From DATBLE01 sp963837265 (GTDB taxonomy: Bacteria > Actinomycetota > Thermoleophilia > Gaiellales > Gaiellaceae): a DNA stretch of 64,000 nt. Below are positions 1-7,665 of the stretch, piece by piece. The stretch spans positions 1 to 64,000 of the forward strand of contig CAWIMQ010000008.1 of the NCBI GenBank assembly GCA_963837265.1. The letters are read 5' to 3'. Every line of letters begins with the position of its first letter. Position 1 is the first letter of the stretch. The position numbers were made by a program, and so were the translations under genes. The notes beneath the pieces are model-generated. The model saw only the letters and a list, made by a program, of their open reading frames with translations, was not told where the DNA came from and searched no databases.

Positions 1-452
1 ACGGCCGGAAGGCCCTCGCGGAGATAGGCGATCAGGTCGCTGACCTGGCTCTGCGAGATCACCTGGCCCCAGACGGGCATGTACGGCTTGGTCGGGTTCG
101 CCGACTCCCCCAGCCCGTGATCGATGATCGAGCGGAGCCGCTCAGGGCTGAGCGTCCGGGCCACGCTCGTCAGCGCCGGCACGTCGGGGGAGACGCCGCC
201 GCGGCCCTGCATGCCGTGGCACTGGGCGCAGGCGAACTGGACGAAGATGTGGGCACCGGCGGCGACCTGGGGATCGACACTTGGGGCCCCGGCGCTCGTG
301 GTCGTCCCGGCGGCGGAGACGGTGACCGTCTTCGAGCGCCTCGTCGAATGGCCGACCGCCCACCCGGCGACGGCCGCTGCAAACGCGAGCGCGAGCGCGA
401 CCAGGACGATCGCCGCCTCGATCACGACCGCGGGCGTCTGCCGCTTCGGCAT
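1..452 (-). CDS. Membrane-anchored c-type cytochrome (3' end outside window)
   Basis: Single-haem cytochrome c domain protein, expected to carry electrons on the outer face of the membrane. From the ATG at 452 the product opens with a short basic stretch and one hydrophobic segment (about residues 8-34: signal anchor), then a Thr/Ala/Ser-rich linker, then the haem-binding motif CAQCH followed by GMQGRGG, and a distal MPVWG that would give the sixth haem ligand. The frame is still open at base 1, so the C-terminus is missing, although the domain is nearly complete. It is transcribed away from the gene at 541, leaving an 88-bp divergent promoter region. The redox partner cannot be told from this window. 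Confidence 0.85.
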   Translation of the reverse strand, partial: MPKRQTPAVVIEAAIVLVALALAFAAAVAGWAVGHSTRRSKTVTVSAAGTTTSAGAPSVDPQVAAGAHIFVQFACAQCHGMQGRGGVSPDVPALTSVARTLSPERLRSIIDHGLGESANPTKPYMPVWGQVISQSQVSDLIAYLREGLPA

Positions 453-540
453 GCACTGCGATCATACGAAGTGAGCGCCTTCGGCGGAAGCCCGGGTTGC
501 GGCGCGCCGCGGCGGACATTCCGGCCCCTGGGCGGGAGTC

Positions 541-1705
541 ATGTCTGCCGCCTGCGCTATACGTGAGCAAGCCGTGCCCGAATGCCCGATCTGCAGAACG
601 AAGATCGAGGACGTCTACGTCCTCTCGCCGCCGCACAGGGAGGCGTTCGACACCATTGCGTGCGCCCGGCGCGCGGCCGAGGCGCGGGCCCGGGAGGATA
701 GTGCCCGCGCCGCTGTCGTCCTCCCGTCGCCGGAGACGGCCCGCCCGCGGCGCGAGACTCGGGCTCCGTCTCCCGCGGCCGGCCGCCGGCGAGGAGTCGC
801 CACGTTCGCGATCGGCGTCGGCCTCCTGGCAGCGGGACTGTCGGCCTCGATCTACCTCTTGACGAAGCCGTCGGACAAGGGCCCGCAGGCGGTGGAGACG
901 TCTGCCGGTGCGTCCACGTCCGCCGCGGCCGCCGGGCACCGGGCGCAGAGCACGCGGGCGACGACCCCGCCCGTCTCCCCCCCGGGGTCGAGCCACACCG
1001 GGGCGACGACGAGACCGGCACGGACCCCGACCGCCGAAGGCGAAGCCGACCCCGAAGGCGAAGCCGACCCCGAAGGCGAAGCCGACCCCGAAGGCGAAGC
1101 CGAGGGCAACCGCAGCGCCGCAGCCGCCCGCGCGGCGGGTGCCGCCGCCTCGCGAGCGGCCGATCGCGGCCGGAGTCCGTTACGAGGCCCGCTCGTTCCC
1201 GCTCGACGTGCGGGTCAGACCCCCGGACGACGCCTGGGCAGGTGCGCAGTGGAAGACGAGCTCGCACGGGAAGCCCGCGTTCGGCTGGATCGCGCTCGGC
1301 CGCCTCCCCGCCGGCAACCCACGCGGGTTGATCACGGTCGAGACGGGGTTCGCCCCGACGCCGTCGCCCGCGGCGACCCTCGCACGTCTCCGCTCCGCCG
1401 GACCGGAAGTCACCTTCGGACGGACGACTCGCGTCACTCTCGCCGGCTACGCCGGATGGCAGCTCGCCGGCCGGGTCTCCGGGCACGGCGCCGTGCTCGT
1501 GCCCTTCAGCCCGAAGACCGCGGGCGGTCGTCCGCCCGATTCCCACTCGATCGCCGGCGGCGAGGTGTTCCGGGTCATCGTCCTGGATGTGCGCGGGAAG
1601 AGCGTGGTCCTCTACCTGGAGAGCTTCCGGCTCCCGCCGAAGCAGTTTCCGGCGTTTCTGGCAGCGGCGGGCCGGATCCTCCGGTCGCTCGAGTTCCCGG
1701 CCTAG
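541..1705 (+). CDS. Single-TM protein with N-terminal Cys motif and Pro/Lys linker (frameshifted)
   Basis: Unrecognised membrane protein. The N-terminus has a CPIC motif plus a third Cys about 30 residues later, then a basic region and one transmembrane segment (about residues 84-104), a Thr/Pro/Ala-rich linker, a K-A-K-P-T-P repeat and a globular C-terminal domain of about 150 residues (secreted side by inference). The frame changes at 1033: the first of four 18-bp repeat copies carries one extra G, which shifts reading from frame 1 to frame 2. Removing that base restores one continuous product of about 387 residues. Start is uncertain: ATG 541 has a Shine-Dalgarno-like GGAG only 2 nt away, while GTG 574 has weak GAG spacing. 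The stop overlaps the stop of the convergent gene at 1702 on a shared CTAG. Confidence 0.6.
1029..1101 (+). repeat. Four tandem 18-bp repeats encoding Lys-Pro linker
   Basis: Copies at 1029-1047 (19 bp), 1048-1065, 1066-1083 and 1084-1101. Copies 2-4 are identical (GACCCCGAAGGCGAAGCC); the first has an inserted G at 1033. In the correct frame the unit encodes T-P-K-A-K-P. Tandem in-frame units like this arise by slippage. Confidence 0.9.
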
Positions 1706-1923
1706 CCGGCGAGGATCTCGACCCGGCGCTCCTCCATCGCCCGCCGGGCGAGCATGAACTCCGCGACGTCGGGCCCGAGCTGGTGGAGGCCGAGGCGCTC
1801 GACTGCGCAGCCCCCGTCCAGATCCTCGGCGCCTTCCTGCCAGAACGCGCAGGCGACCGATTCGGGACACCAGCCCTCCAGACCCGCCGCCTGCTCCAAC
1901 GCACAAGCTCGACGCTGCTCCAT
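1702..1923 (-). CDS. Small four-cysteine protein, function unknown
   Basis: A 73-residue acidic protein starting at ATG 1923 (a second in-frame ATG lies at 1926) behind a strong AGGAGG-type ribosome site at about 1928-1936. It contains four cysteines in the contexts A-C-A, W-C-P, A-C-A-F-W and G-C-A-V-E-R, spaced so that metal binding is possible but not proven. Codon use and the good ribosome site argue that it is real in spite of its size. Its stop interleaves with the stop of the convergent gene that ends at 1705. I do not recognise a named family; it may be a lineage-specific actinobacterial small protein. Confidence 0.6.
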   Translation of the reverse strand: MEQRRACALEQAAGLEGWCPESVACAFWQEGAEDLDGGCAVERLGLHQLGPDVAEFMLARRAMEERRVEILAG

Positions 1924-2140
1924 CATTCCTCCTCCTCGCAGACACGGGCACGGTCGCCCGCCGGTGCGTGAGCGCCATCCGGGAAAGCACTGATGCCTCC
2001 GAGGACCCCCCTTCCGGCCAGGTCGCAGAGGGGGCGGCGGCGCTCGAAAGATCCCCCTTTCTCGGGATGTAGTGACCTGCCATTCCCGACTTTCTTGGTG
2101 TGGTGTGGCGCGGTAGCCACATGAACCGGGAGGTTCTACG

Positions 2141-2239
2141 GTGATTCGTTGGAAGATGCGGTACATGCGGGTCGCGATCGCGGTCGCGGCGTTTGTGTCG
2201 ATTGCGGTCGCCAGCGGCGCGGGCGCCCGCTGGACGTAG
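2141..2239 (+). CDS. 32-aa hydrophobic micropeptide upstream of GGDEF/HD-GYP gene
   Basis: GTG start at 2141 with GGGAGG at 2128-2133 (7-nt spacing) and stop TAG at 2237-2239. The peptide has a basic N-terminus (R-W-K-M-R-Y-M-R), one hydrophobic helix of about 17 Ala/Val/Ile-rich residues, and ends G-A-G-A-R-W-T, so it is predicted to be a single-span membrane peptide. It ends 6 bp before the GTG of the following signalling gene, which suggests one transcript and possibly translational coupling or a membrane partner role. Function is unknown; the ribosome site and the residue pattern are the only support. Confidence 0.55.
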   Translation: MIRWKMRYMRVAIAVAAFVSIAVASGAGARWT

Positions 2240-2245
2240 GCGCGG

Positions 2246-4207
2246 GTGCTCTCCGGCCTGATGCCGGTGCCGCGCGTACTCACCATCGGTCGGGCACTGC
2301 CGCCGCGGCTACGCTGGTTCGTCCTGGCGACGATCGCCACGGGCGTGCCGATCGTGGCCGCGGCGGCCGTGGCCTCTGCGCGCGCACATCTCGACTCGCG
2401 CGCGATCTTCGGGATCGCGACGTTCGCCTGCCTGGCAATGCTCGCCGAGTGGCGCCCGATGCCGATCGACATCGAGGGCAAGCGCCTCGTCTCGCTGGCG
2501 TTCGTCTTCATCGTCTCCAGCCAGCTCCTGTTCGGCTGGGAGTGGTCGATCCTGATCGGCGTGGCCGGGATCGCGATCGCGATGACGCTCGAGCGCGCTC
2601 AGCCGATCAAGGTGGCCTTCAACAGCGCCACGTACGCGATCGCCGCCGGCGCGGCGGCGCTCGCGCCTCGTGCTCACCGGCAGCAACAGCCACGAGAGCT
2701 ACGGGCTGATCACGGTCTCGGTCATCGTCGGCGGCGCGATCTTCGTGCTCCTGAACGTCCTGCTCGTGTGCGGTGCGATCGCGCTCTCGAGCGGCGGGTC
2801 CGTCCTCGAGGCCTTCAGGGACCACCTCCGCTACTCCGGCCCGACGTTTGCGATCGCGGTCTTCGTCGCCGCCCAGGCCGTCATCCTCTGGCGTCTGTCG
2901 GCGCCACTCGTCCTGCTGCTCGGCGCGCCGTTCTTCGCGCTCACCCTCTACCAGCGCTCCTCCGTTCGCGGTCGGGTCGCCGAAGAGGTGGCCGCGACCG
3001 ACGGCCTCACCGGTCTCAGGAACCGCCGCGCGTTCGAGCACGACTTCGCCCACCTGCTCGAGAGCGAGGAAGACCCGGGCTCCGCGGCGCTGTGCCTGAT
3101 CGACATCGACCGGTTCAAGCAGGTCAACGACCGGCACGGTCACATGACGGGCGACGCCGTCCTCGACCGGCTCGCGCACGCGATCGAAGACGTGGCTCCC
3201 GGTCTCGGCTACCGGATCGGGGGCGACGAGTTCGCGCTGCTCCTCGAGCCTGCGGGTCACATGGACGTCATCGGCGCGGTGCAGGAGCGGTTCGGCGCGG
3301 ACCAGGAACAGCTCCGCGACCTGACCGAGCGGGTGACGATCAGCGCCGGAGTTGCGTTCTTCCCGGAACAGGCGGACGACCTGCATTCGCTGCAGAAGCG
3401 CGCGGACATGGCGCTCTACCGGAGCAAGTACAACGGCCGGGCCAGGGTATCCGTCTACGGCGCCGAGGAGCTCGGCGAAGGTCCCGCCTCGCTGGACGAT
3501 CCGAGACTACCTCCCGACCGACGCTCGCCTGCTCACCGCGCACCGCCTCGCCGCGCTCGTCGACGCGGTCGCCGAGGCGTTTGCGCGCGAGCGCGGCTGG
3601 CTCACGCCGGCGAAGCTCGCCGGCGTCCTCGACCGCAGCGATCTCGATCACCAGCACCCATTCGCAGGCGGTCGCCTCTCTTGCCGTGGCACTCGCGCGG
3701 CGGCTCGGCGTCGAGGGCGAGGAGCTCGAGCACGTCCGTGTGGCGGCGCTCTTGCACGACATCGGGAAGATCGTCCTTTCCGACCATGTGCTCGGCAAGC
3801 CTGCTCCGCTGAGCGACGACGAGCGCGCGCTCGTCGAGCGGCACACGATCGTCGGTTACGAGCTCCTCCGCGACCTCGGGATCGGCCAGTCGGCAGAGTT
3901 CGTCCTCCACCACCACGAGCGCTGGGACGGGACCGGATACCCGCACCGGCTGGCCGGTGCGGAGATCCCGTTCGGCGCACGGATCATCCTGGTCGCGGAC
4001 GCCTTCGAGGCGCTCACCTCCGATCGCCCGTACCGGCGAGCCGTCTCGGTCGAAGCGGCGATCCGCGAGGTGCAGAGCGAGAGCAGCCGGCAGTTCGATC
4101 CGCTCGTCGTCTCGGCGCTCCACGAGCATTTCGCGCATCCGGCCGGCAACCACGACTCCCCGGCGCGGGAGACGGAGCTCGCATGGTCTTTGTCGACGTC
4201 GTCGTAG
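2246..4207 (+). CDS. Membrane GGDEF / HD-GYP cyclic-di-GMP signalling protein (frameshifted)
   Basis: Would both make and degrade c-di-GMP. Order: several transmembrane helices (first ~230 residues), a GGDEF domain with an intact G-G-D-E-F and no RxxD inhibitory site before it, then an HD-GYP phosphodiesterase domain with LLHDIGK, HHERWDGTGYP and DRPYR. The reading frame changes three times, each by one base: near 2660 (frame 2 to 3), near 3500 (3 to 1) and near 3655 (1 to 2). All conserved motifs survive, so either the gene is freshly inactivated or the assembly has indels here. GTG 2246 is the likely start (ATG 2261 is possible). It overlaps the start of the DUF5317 gene by 25 bp. Confidence 0.75.
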   Translation: MLSGLMPVPRVLTIGRALPPRLRWFVLATIATGVPIVAAAAVASARAHLDSRAIFGIATFACLAMLAEWRPMPIDIEGKRLVSLAFVFIVSSQLLFGWEWSILIGVAGIAIAMTLERAQPIKVAFNSATYAIAAGAAALAPRAHRQQQPRELRADHGLGHRRRRDLRAPERPARVRCDRALERRVRPRGLQGPPPLLRPDVCDRGLRRRPGRHPLASVGATRPAARRAVLRAHPLPALLRSRSGRRRGGRDRRPHRSQEPPRVRARLRPPARERGRPGLRGAVPDRHRPVQAGQRPARSHDGRRRPRPARARDRRRGSRSRLPDRGRRVRAAPRACGSHGRHRRGAGAVRRGPGTAPRPDRAGDDQRRSCVLPGTGGRPAFAAEARGHGALPEQVQRPGQGIRLRRRGARRRSRLAGRSETTSRPTLACSPRTASPRSSTRSPRRLRASAAGSRRRSSPASSTAAISITSTHSQAVASLAVALARRLGVEGEELEHVRVAALLHDIGKIVLSDHVLGKPAPLSDDERALVERHTIVGYELLRDLGIGQSAEFVLHHHERWDGTGYPHRLAGAEIPFGARIILVADAFEALTSDRPYRRAVSVEAAIREVQSESSRQFDPLVVSALHEHFAHPAGNHDSPARETELAWSLSTSS

Positions 4208-4797
4208 TCGCGCTCGTCCTCGGCAGGCTGCTGGGCGGGCGGCTGGGCGCGCTCGCGGACGCGCCGATCAGGGGGAAAGGCCTCGCGTTCGCGGCGATCG
4301 CGCTTCAGCTGGCGGCGTTCCCGTCGGACGTCCTCCCCTGGCAGACGGCCGGGTGGCTCGCCCGCGCGCTCTGGCTTGCCTCCTGCACGCTCCTGGTCGC
4401 GATGCTGATCCGCAATCTCCACCTTCGTGGGACGCCGATCATCGCGGCCGGTCTCGTCGGCAACCTCGCCGCCATCGTCGCCAACGGCGGACTGATGCCG
4501 GTTCGCGCCTCCGCGCTCGCGGACGCCCACCGTACCTATGCGGCTCACAACAACAGCATCCAGCTCGCGCGACCGCACCTGGCCGCGCTGACCGACCGCT
4601 GGGCCGTGCCCGACTGGATCCCGCTCGGGAACGTCTACTCGGTCGGCGACGTGCTGATCGCGCTCGGCGTGATCGTCGCCGTCGTCACGGCGATGCGGCT
4701 GACCGGTGAGCCGGGGGCGCGTCCCGCCCCCGGCGGGACACTCGAGACGCAACCGAGCCTGGCGGTACGGTCGGCCCGGGACGGTTGCACGCTCTGA
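4183..4797 (+). CDS. DUF5317 integral membrane protein
   Basis: A 204-residue protein with about five transmembrane helices, a G-R-L-L-G-G-R-L N-terminal region, a conserved N-G-G-L-M-P-V-R loop in the middle and a W-I-P-L-G-N-V-Y-S-V-G-D segment before the last helix, which is the pattern of the DUF5317 family as I know it. Biochemical role unknown. ATG 4183 lies inside the 3' end of the GGDEF/HD-GYP gene, so translation is probably coupled; together with the 32-aa peptide this makes a three-gene signalling unit. The last 30 residues after the final helix are Pro/Gly-rich and may be poorly conserved. Confidence 0.75.
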   Translation: MVFVDVVVVALVLGRLLGGRLGALADAPIRGKGLAFAAIALQLAAFPSDVLPWQTAGWLARALWLASCTLLVAMLIRNLHLRGTPIIAAGLVGNLAAIVANGGLMPVRASALADAHRTYAAHNNSIQLARPHLAALTDRWAVPDWIPLGNVYSVGDVLIALGVIVAVVTAMRLTGEPGARPAPGGTLETQPSLAVRSARDGCTL

Positions 4798-4876
4798 GGC
4801 GAGGCGGTCCCGGCTCCTCTGCCCCCGCCCGGTGGGCGTGCTGAAGCCGATGCACAGCTCGCGAGCGCGCTCGCCT

Positions 4877-4990
4877 CTAGTCGACCATGAAGGTGGACGC
4901 GGATCCGTCGCAGGCGTTGTCGGGGTCGTTCTTCCGGTAGAGCTGGTAACGGTCGACCGCTCCTGCCACCGGGATCACCCACGTCCGTGC
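4877..4990 (-). pseudogene. Orphan C-terminal coding fragment, family unknown
   Basis: About 37 codons ending in TAG (4879-4877) read on the minus strand with residues untypical of a shadow frame: V-D-R-Y-Q-L-Y-R-K-N-D-P-D-N-A-C. Above 4990 the same frame turns into Arg/Pro/Ser-rich noise lying opposite the prepilin-like gene, so only the end of a gene seems to be present. It may be the relic of a gene cut by a rearrangement or a mis-joined contig. Confidence is low. Confidence 0.3.
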
Positions 4991-5671
4991 AAGCGGCGGG
5001 CGTCTGGCGGCGCCGCTCGGACGCGCGCTCCGGCGCACCTGGACGGAGCACGACGGGATCGCGCTCGCCCTCTCCCTGCTTGTGATGGGGGTGCTCACGA
5101 TCGCCACCGCGGCCGTGATCACGGCAAGCACCTCCAACGAGCGTGCGTTCGGACGCGACCGGCAGACGAGCAGGGCGCTCAACATCGCCGCAGCCGGCCT
5201 GAACGCGGCGGTGGCAGCTCTGAAGACGCTGCCGGCGGATGCCGCTTTGATGGATCCGGGACCGGCTACGTTGACCAGGGCTCGTGGTGGAGACCTTCCG
5301 CAAGCTGCCGTTCACGGGCATCCGGATCGACGGGACGCTGGTCCCGGGAAGCGGCAGCTACGTCACCGCCGGCTCGACGGACCCGACGATCCCTCCATCG
5401 GCGGGCCAGGCGCTCGCCGGCCAGAACGGGGACGACCCGTGCCCTGCCGACAGCCAGCCGGTCGAGTGCCTGCCGGTTCAGACGGTGCCGGGGCCGGACC
5501 AGCGTCAGTACCGCATCGACACCTACGTCGACTACGTCAACAACGACCAGAATCTCACGATCCGGCCCCCCCGCGCCCGCCCTCACGCTGAAGCGCGTCA
5601 CCGTGGTCGTCCGCGACGCGGCGGTGGGGACGATCCTCGCACGCGTGGCCTCGGCCTTCCAGAGACCCTGA
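4983..5671 (+). pseudogene. Prepilin-like (PilX-type) protein, 5' end missing and frameshifted
   Basis: Reads W-T-E-H-D-G-I-A-L-A-L-S-L-L-V-M-G then a hydrophobic helix and R-A-L-N-I-A-A-A-G-L-N-A-A-V, which matches the N-terminus of PilX-type minor pilins (positively charged leader, hydrophobic helix, then a polar A-G-L-N helix). No ATG/GTG precedes this in frame after the stop at 4947. The frame breaks near 5250 (probably twice within 40 bp) and again near 5565 in a run of seven C; the pieces carry Y-R-I-D-T-Y-V-D-Y and finally T-L-K-R-V-T-V-V-V-R. The product is also shorter than PilX proteins usually are. It is a pseudogene or a badly assembled gene; no other pilus genes are in the window. 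Confidence 0.5.
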
Positions 5672-5765
5672 TCCGCCGCCCACGTCGAAACCGCGCGGGA
5701 ACGGGAGGGGAAAGAACGACGGGGGCGGGCTCAAGCGTCCGGTGCGGGTGCCGATATCAACGACC

Positions 5766-6845
5766 ATGCCACGCGCACGTCACGGCATCGGGCCCGCCCG
5801 GGCATTGTTCTTCGTGGTGGCTCCGGCCGTCGCGTTCGGCGTCTGGGTCGGGCAAGGGCTGGGCGGCACCGGAGCGGCGCTCTACGTCGACGACATCGCG
5901 ACCGCCGTCGCCGCGCTCGCAGCCGCGTCGTTCTGTCTCCGAGCGGCGCTGAAGCACGACGGGAGGCTGCGGCTCTTCTGGGGCCTGCTGGCAGGGGCGT
6001 GCACCGCGTGGCTCGCCGGCGAGTCGGCGTGGGCGGCCTACGACCTCGGCAGCGGGGCGGTCCCGGTTCCGTCCTGGGCAGACGCGGGGTATCTCGCAGC
6101 GCTGCCGCTGGTTGCGGCCGCCCTGCTCGTCCATCCGGCTCTGCACGGCCGGACGATCGGAAAGACGAGATCGGTGATCGACGGGCTCGTCCTCGCCGCC
6201 TCTCTCTTCTTCGTCGCCTGGGCCGTCGTGCTGGAGCCGCTCCATCGCACCGCTGACCTGGCCAGCCTGGCCGGCTCGGTGACCCTCGCGTACCCCCTGG
6301 GAGACGTCGTGATCGTCTTCCTGGTCGTCCTCGTGGTCCGCGGCACGACGAGCTCCGATCGCCGAGATCTCTGGTTCCTGCTGGCGGGCCTCCTGCTGAT
6401 CACCGTCTCCGACGTCGTCTACAGCTACCTCACCGACGTCCGGGACTTCTCCAGCGGGAGCGTGATCGACACGGGGTGGTTCGCCGGATACCTGGCCCTC
6501 GCCCTCGGCGGCCTCCTCAGCCGCTCACAGACCACCGAACGGTCGGCGGCGGCGCCGTCGCTCACCCCCGCAGCGATGGCGGCGCCGTTTCTCGCCGTCC
6601 TCGGGGCGCTCTTGTTGCTCACGGCGAAGCTGGAGCTCGGCCGCACCCTCGATCGCACGACCCTGACGGCGGCCTTCACCCTGATCGGCCTCGTCCTCGT
6701 CCGCCAGGCGTTGCTCGTGATCGACGTGGTTGCACGGAACCGGGACTGCGAGGGCTGCGTCGCCGACCAGCTGCTCGCAAGCCTCGGCAAGGCCGTGTCC
6801 GACCGCGACGCCGCGCCGATGCGAGTCCCGAAGGGCTCCCCGTGA
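5766..6845 (+). CDS. Polytopic membrane protein of unknown function
   Basis: About 359 residues with some nine to ten transmembrane helices and short loops, for example the W-L-A-G-E-S-A-W-A loop between helices 3 and 4 and D-L-W-F-L-L-A-G-L-L-L in the second half. This resembles the membrane sensor modules found before GGDEF domains in Thermoleophilia-like genomes, but no catalytic domain follows: the protein ends in a short tail with R-N-R-D-C-E-G-C. ATG 5766 fits the first helix; GTG 5742, in frame, is the alternative. The stop overlaps the GTG of the next small gene (GTGA). Substrate or signal cannot be assigned. Confidence 0.7.
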   Translation: MPRARHGIGPARALFFVVAPAVAFGVWVGQGLGGTGAALYVDDIATAVAALAAASFCLRAALKHDGRLRLFWGLLAGACTAWLAGESAWAAYDLGSGAVPVPSWADAGYLAALPLVAAALLVHPALHGRTIGKTRSVIDGLVLAASLFFVAWAVVLEPLHRTADLASLAGSVTLAYPLGDVVIVFLVVLVVRGTTSSDRRDLWFLLAGLLLITVSDVVYSYLTDVRDFSSGSVIDTGWFAGYLALALGGLLSRSQTTERSAAAPSLTPAAMAAPFLAVLGALLLLTAKLELGRTLDRTTLTAAFTLIGLVLVRQALLVIDVVARNRDCEGCVADQLLASLGKAVSDRDAAPMRVPKGSP

Positions 6846-6949
6846 AGAGCTGGGTCGGCTCCGAGGTCCTGCTCGTAACCGTCTTGACCGTGGCGCTGAC
6901 CGTGATCGCCAGCTACGACCTCGTCCTGCTCGGCCTCGCAGGCCGCTAG
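6842..6949 (+). CDS. 35-aa membrane micropeptide coupled to upstream gene
   Basis: GTG 6842 overlaps the preceding stop codon (GTGA), a standard sign of translational coupling. The peptide starts K-S-W-V-G-S-E, has one long Val/Leu/Thr-rich helix, and ends L-L-G-L-A-G-R. It is predicted to be a single-span membrane peptide that may accompany the polytopic protein before it. No known family is evident; it could also be a chance open frame, but the exact overlap and the hydrophobic profile favour a real gene. Confidence 0.5.
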   Translation: MKSWVGSEVLLVTVLTVALTVIASYDLVLLGLAGR

Positions 6950-7094
6950 CCCGCTCGACGAGTCGCGGCACCTCCACAACCGCCCGCCGGGAGACTCGAG
7001 AGGGCGGGTACCCCGTACGTCGCGACGGCTGGCGCTGGTTCGGTGATCCGGACAGCCTCCAGGACGCAGCGGCTCTACCTCGCACCGGCCGCGC

Positions 7095-7277
7095 GGCTTC
7101 CACCCGTACACGCGGACCGCGTCCAAGCCGCTCGCTCCCGGCCACCCCGCGCGTCTGCGGCCGGGCCTGATACCGACGTCCGTGCTGTTCCAGAAGGGCC
7201 ACCGAATCCGAATCGTCGATCGGGCGCCGACCGCGGCACGTTCGCCCGCCTTCCGGCCACCGGCATCCTCCGGCTAG
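7095..7277 (+). pseudogene. Relic of the C-terminus of a CocE/NonD-type hydrolase
   Basis: In one frame the segment reads G-F-H-P-Y-T-R-T-A-S-K-P-L-A-P-G, then I-P-T-S-V-L-F-Q-K-G-H-R-I-R-I, ending at TAG 7275-7277. The pattern 'HPHTR ... PLxPG ... I-x-P-T-S-x-x-F-x-x-G-H-R-I-R' is typical of the C-terminal jelly-roll domain of X-Pro dipeptidyl-peptidase/CocE family hydrolases. Nothing upstream gives the alpha/beta-hydrolase domain, so only a tail remains. It lies just outside the tRNA-Lys fragment, consistent with a gene cut by a past integration or deletion. Confidence 0.45.
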
Positions 7278-7319
7278 CACCTCGACGACTGCCCGGCGCC
7301 GAAAGGCGACATTGCGAAA

Positions 7320-7362
7320 TGGGCCGTGAAGGATTCGAACCTTCGACCTTGGGATTAAGAGT
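7320..7362 (-). repeat. Orphan 3' half of tRNA-Lys(CTT): candidate attachment-site remnant
   Basis: Forty-three bases match the 3' part of the intact tRNA-Lys at 11135-11207, from the anticodon loop to the discriminator base, with only two differences. Both differences lie in the T-stem and compensate each other, so the stem still pairs. The match stops abruptly at the anticodon loop; the 5' half is absent. A partial tRNA copied in the same orientation 3.8 kb from the intact gene is the usual footprint of tRNA-targeting integrases (attL/attR), but no integrase is left here. Confidence 0.75.
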
Positions 7363-7665
7363 AGTTGCAGGCGGACTGGTGGCTACTCGCGAGCGTTGCC
7401 AAACCCGCATGGTTGAGCCGGGTCGCTTCGGTTCGCCTCTGACGATCTCGCGGGCACTGGTTGACCTCGCGTTGACCCGAAACGCCCCGCGGCTTGGAAG
7501 ATCGTTGACGCGGTCGAGTGCGCGCAGGAGGGTGGCACACCAGAGCTGTGCCGGGTGCCCTCTGCGCCAGCAGACCCTGTCCTCCAACGGCTCCCCGGGA
7601 CGGCAAACGCGGGGCCCCGGGAGCGCAAAACTGCGTCTCTCGTCACGCACCGGGACGGAACGACC
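7363..7665. other. Gene-free stretch inside putative island, left side
   Basis: No convincing coding frame. It holds a pair of 11-bp-spaced direct repeats TTGACCTC (7461-7468) and TTGACCC (7472-7478), echoed by a TTGACCTC pair at 10935-10954 near the other end of the same island, and a GC-rich hairpin-prone stretch near 7590-7620. It could hold the 3' untranslated region of the cyclase gene and old integrase arm sites. Confidence 0.4.

Noticed and set aside
1029..1101. CRISPR-like repeats
   Set aside because: Units are 18 bp with no spacers and encode a Lys-Pro linker in frame.
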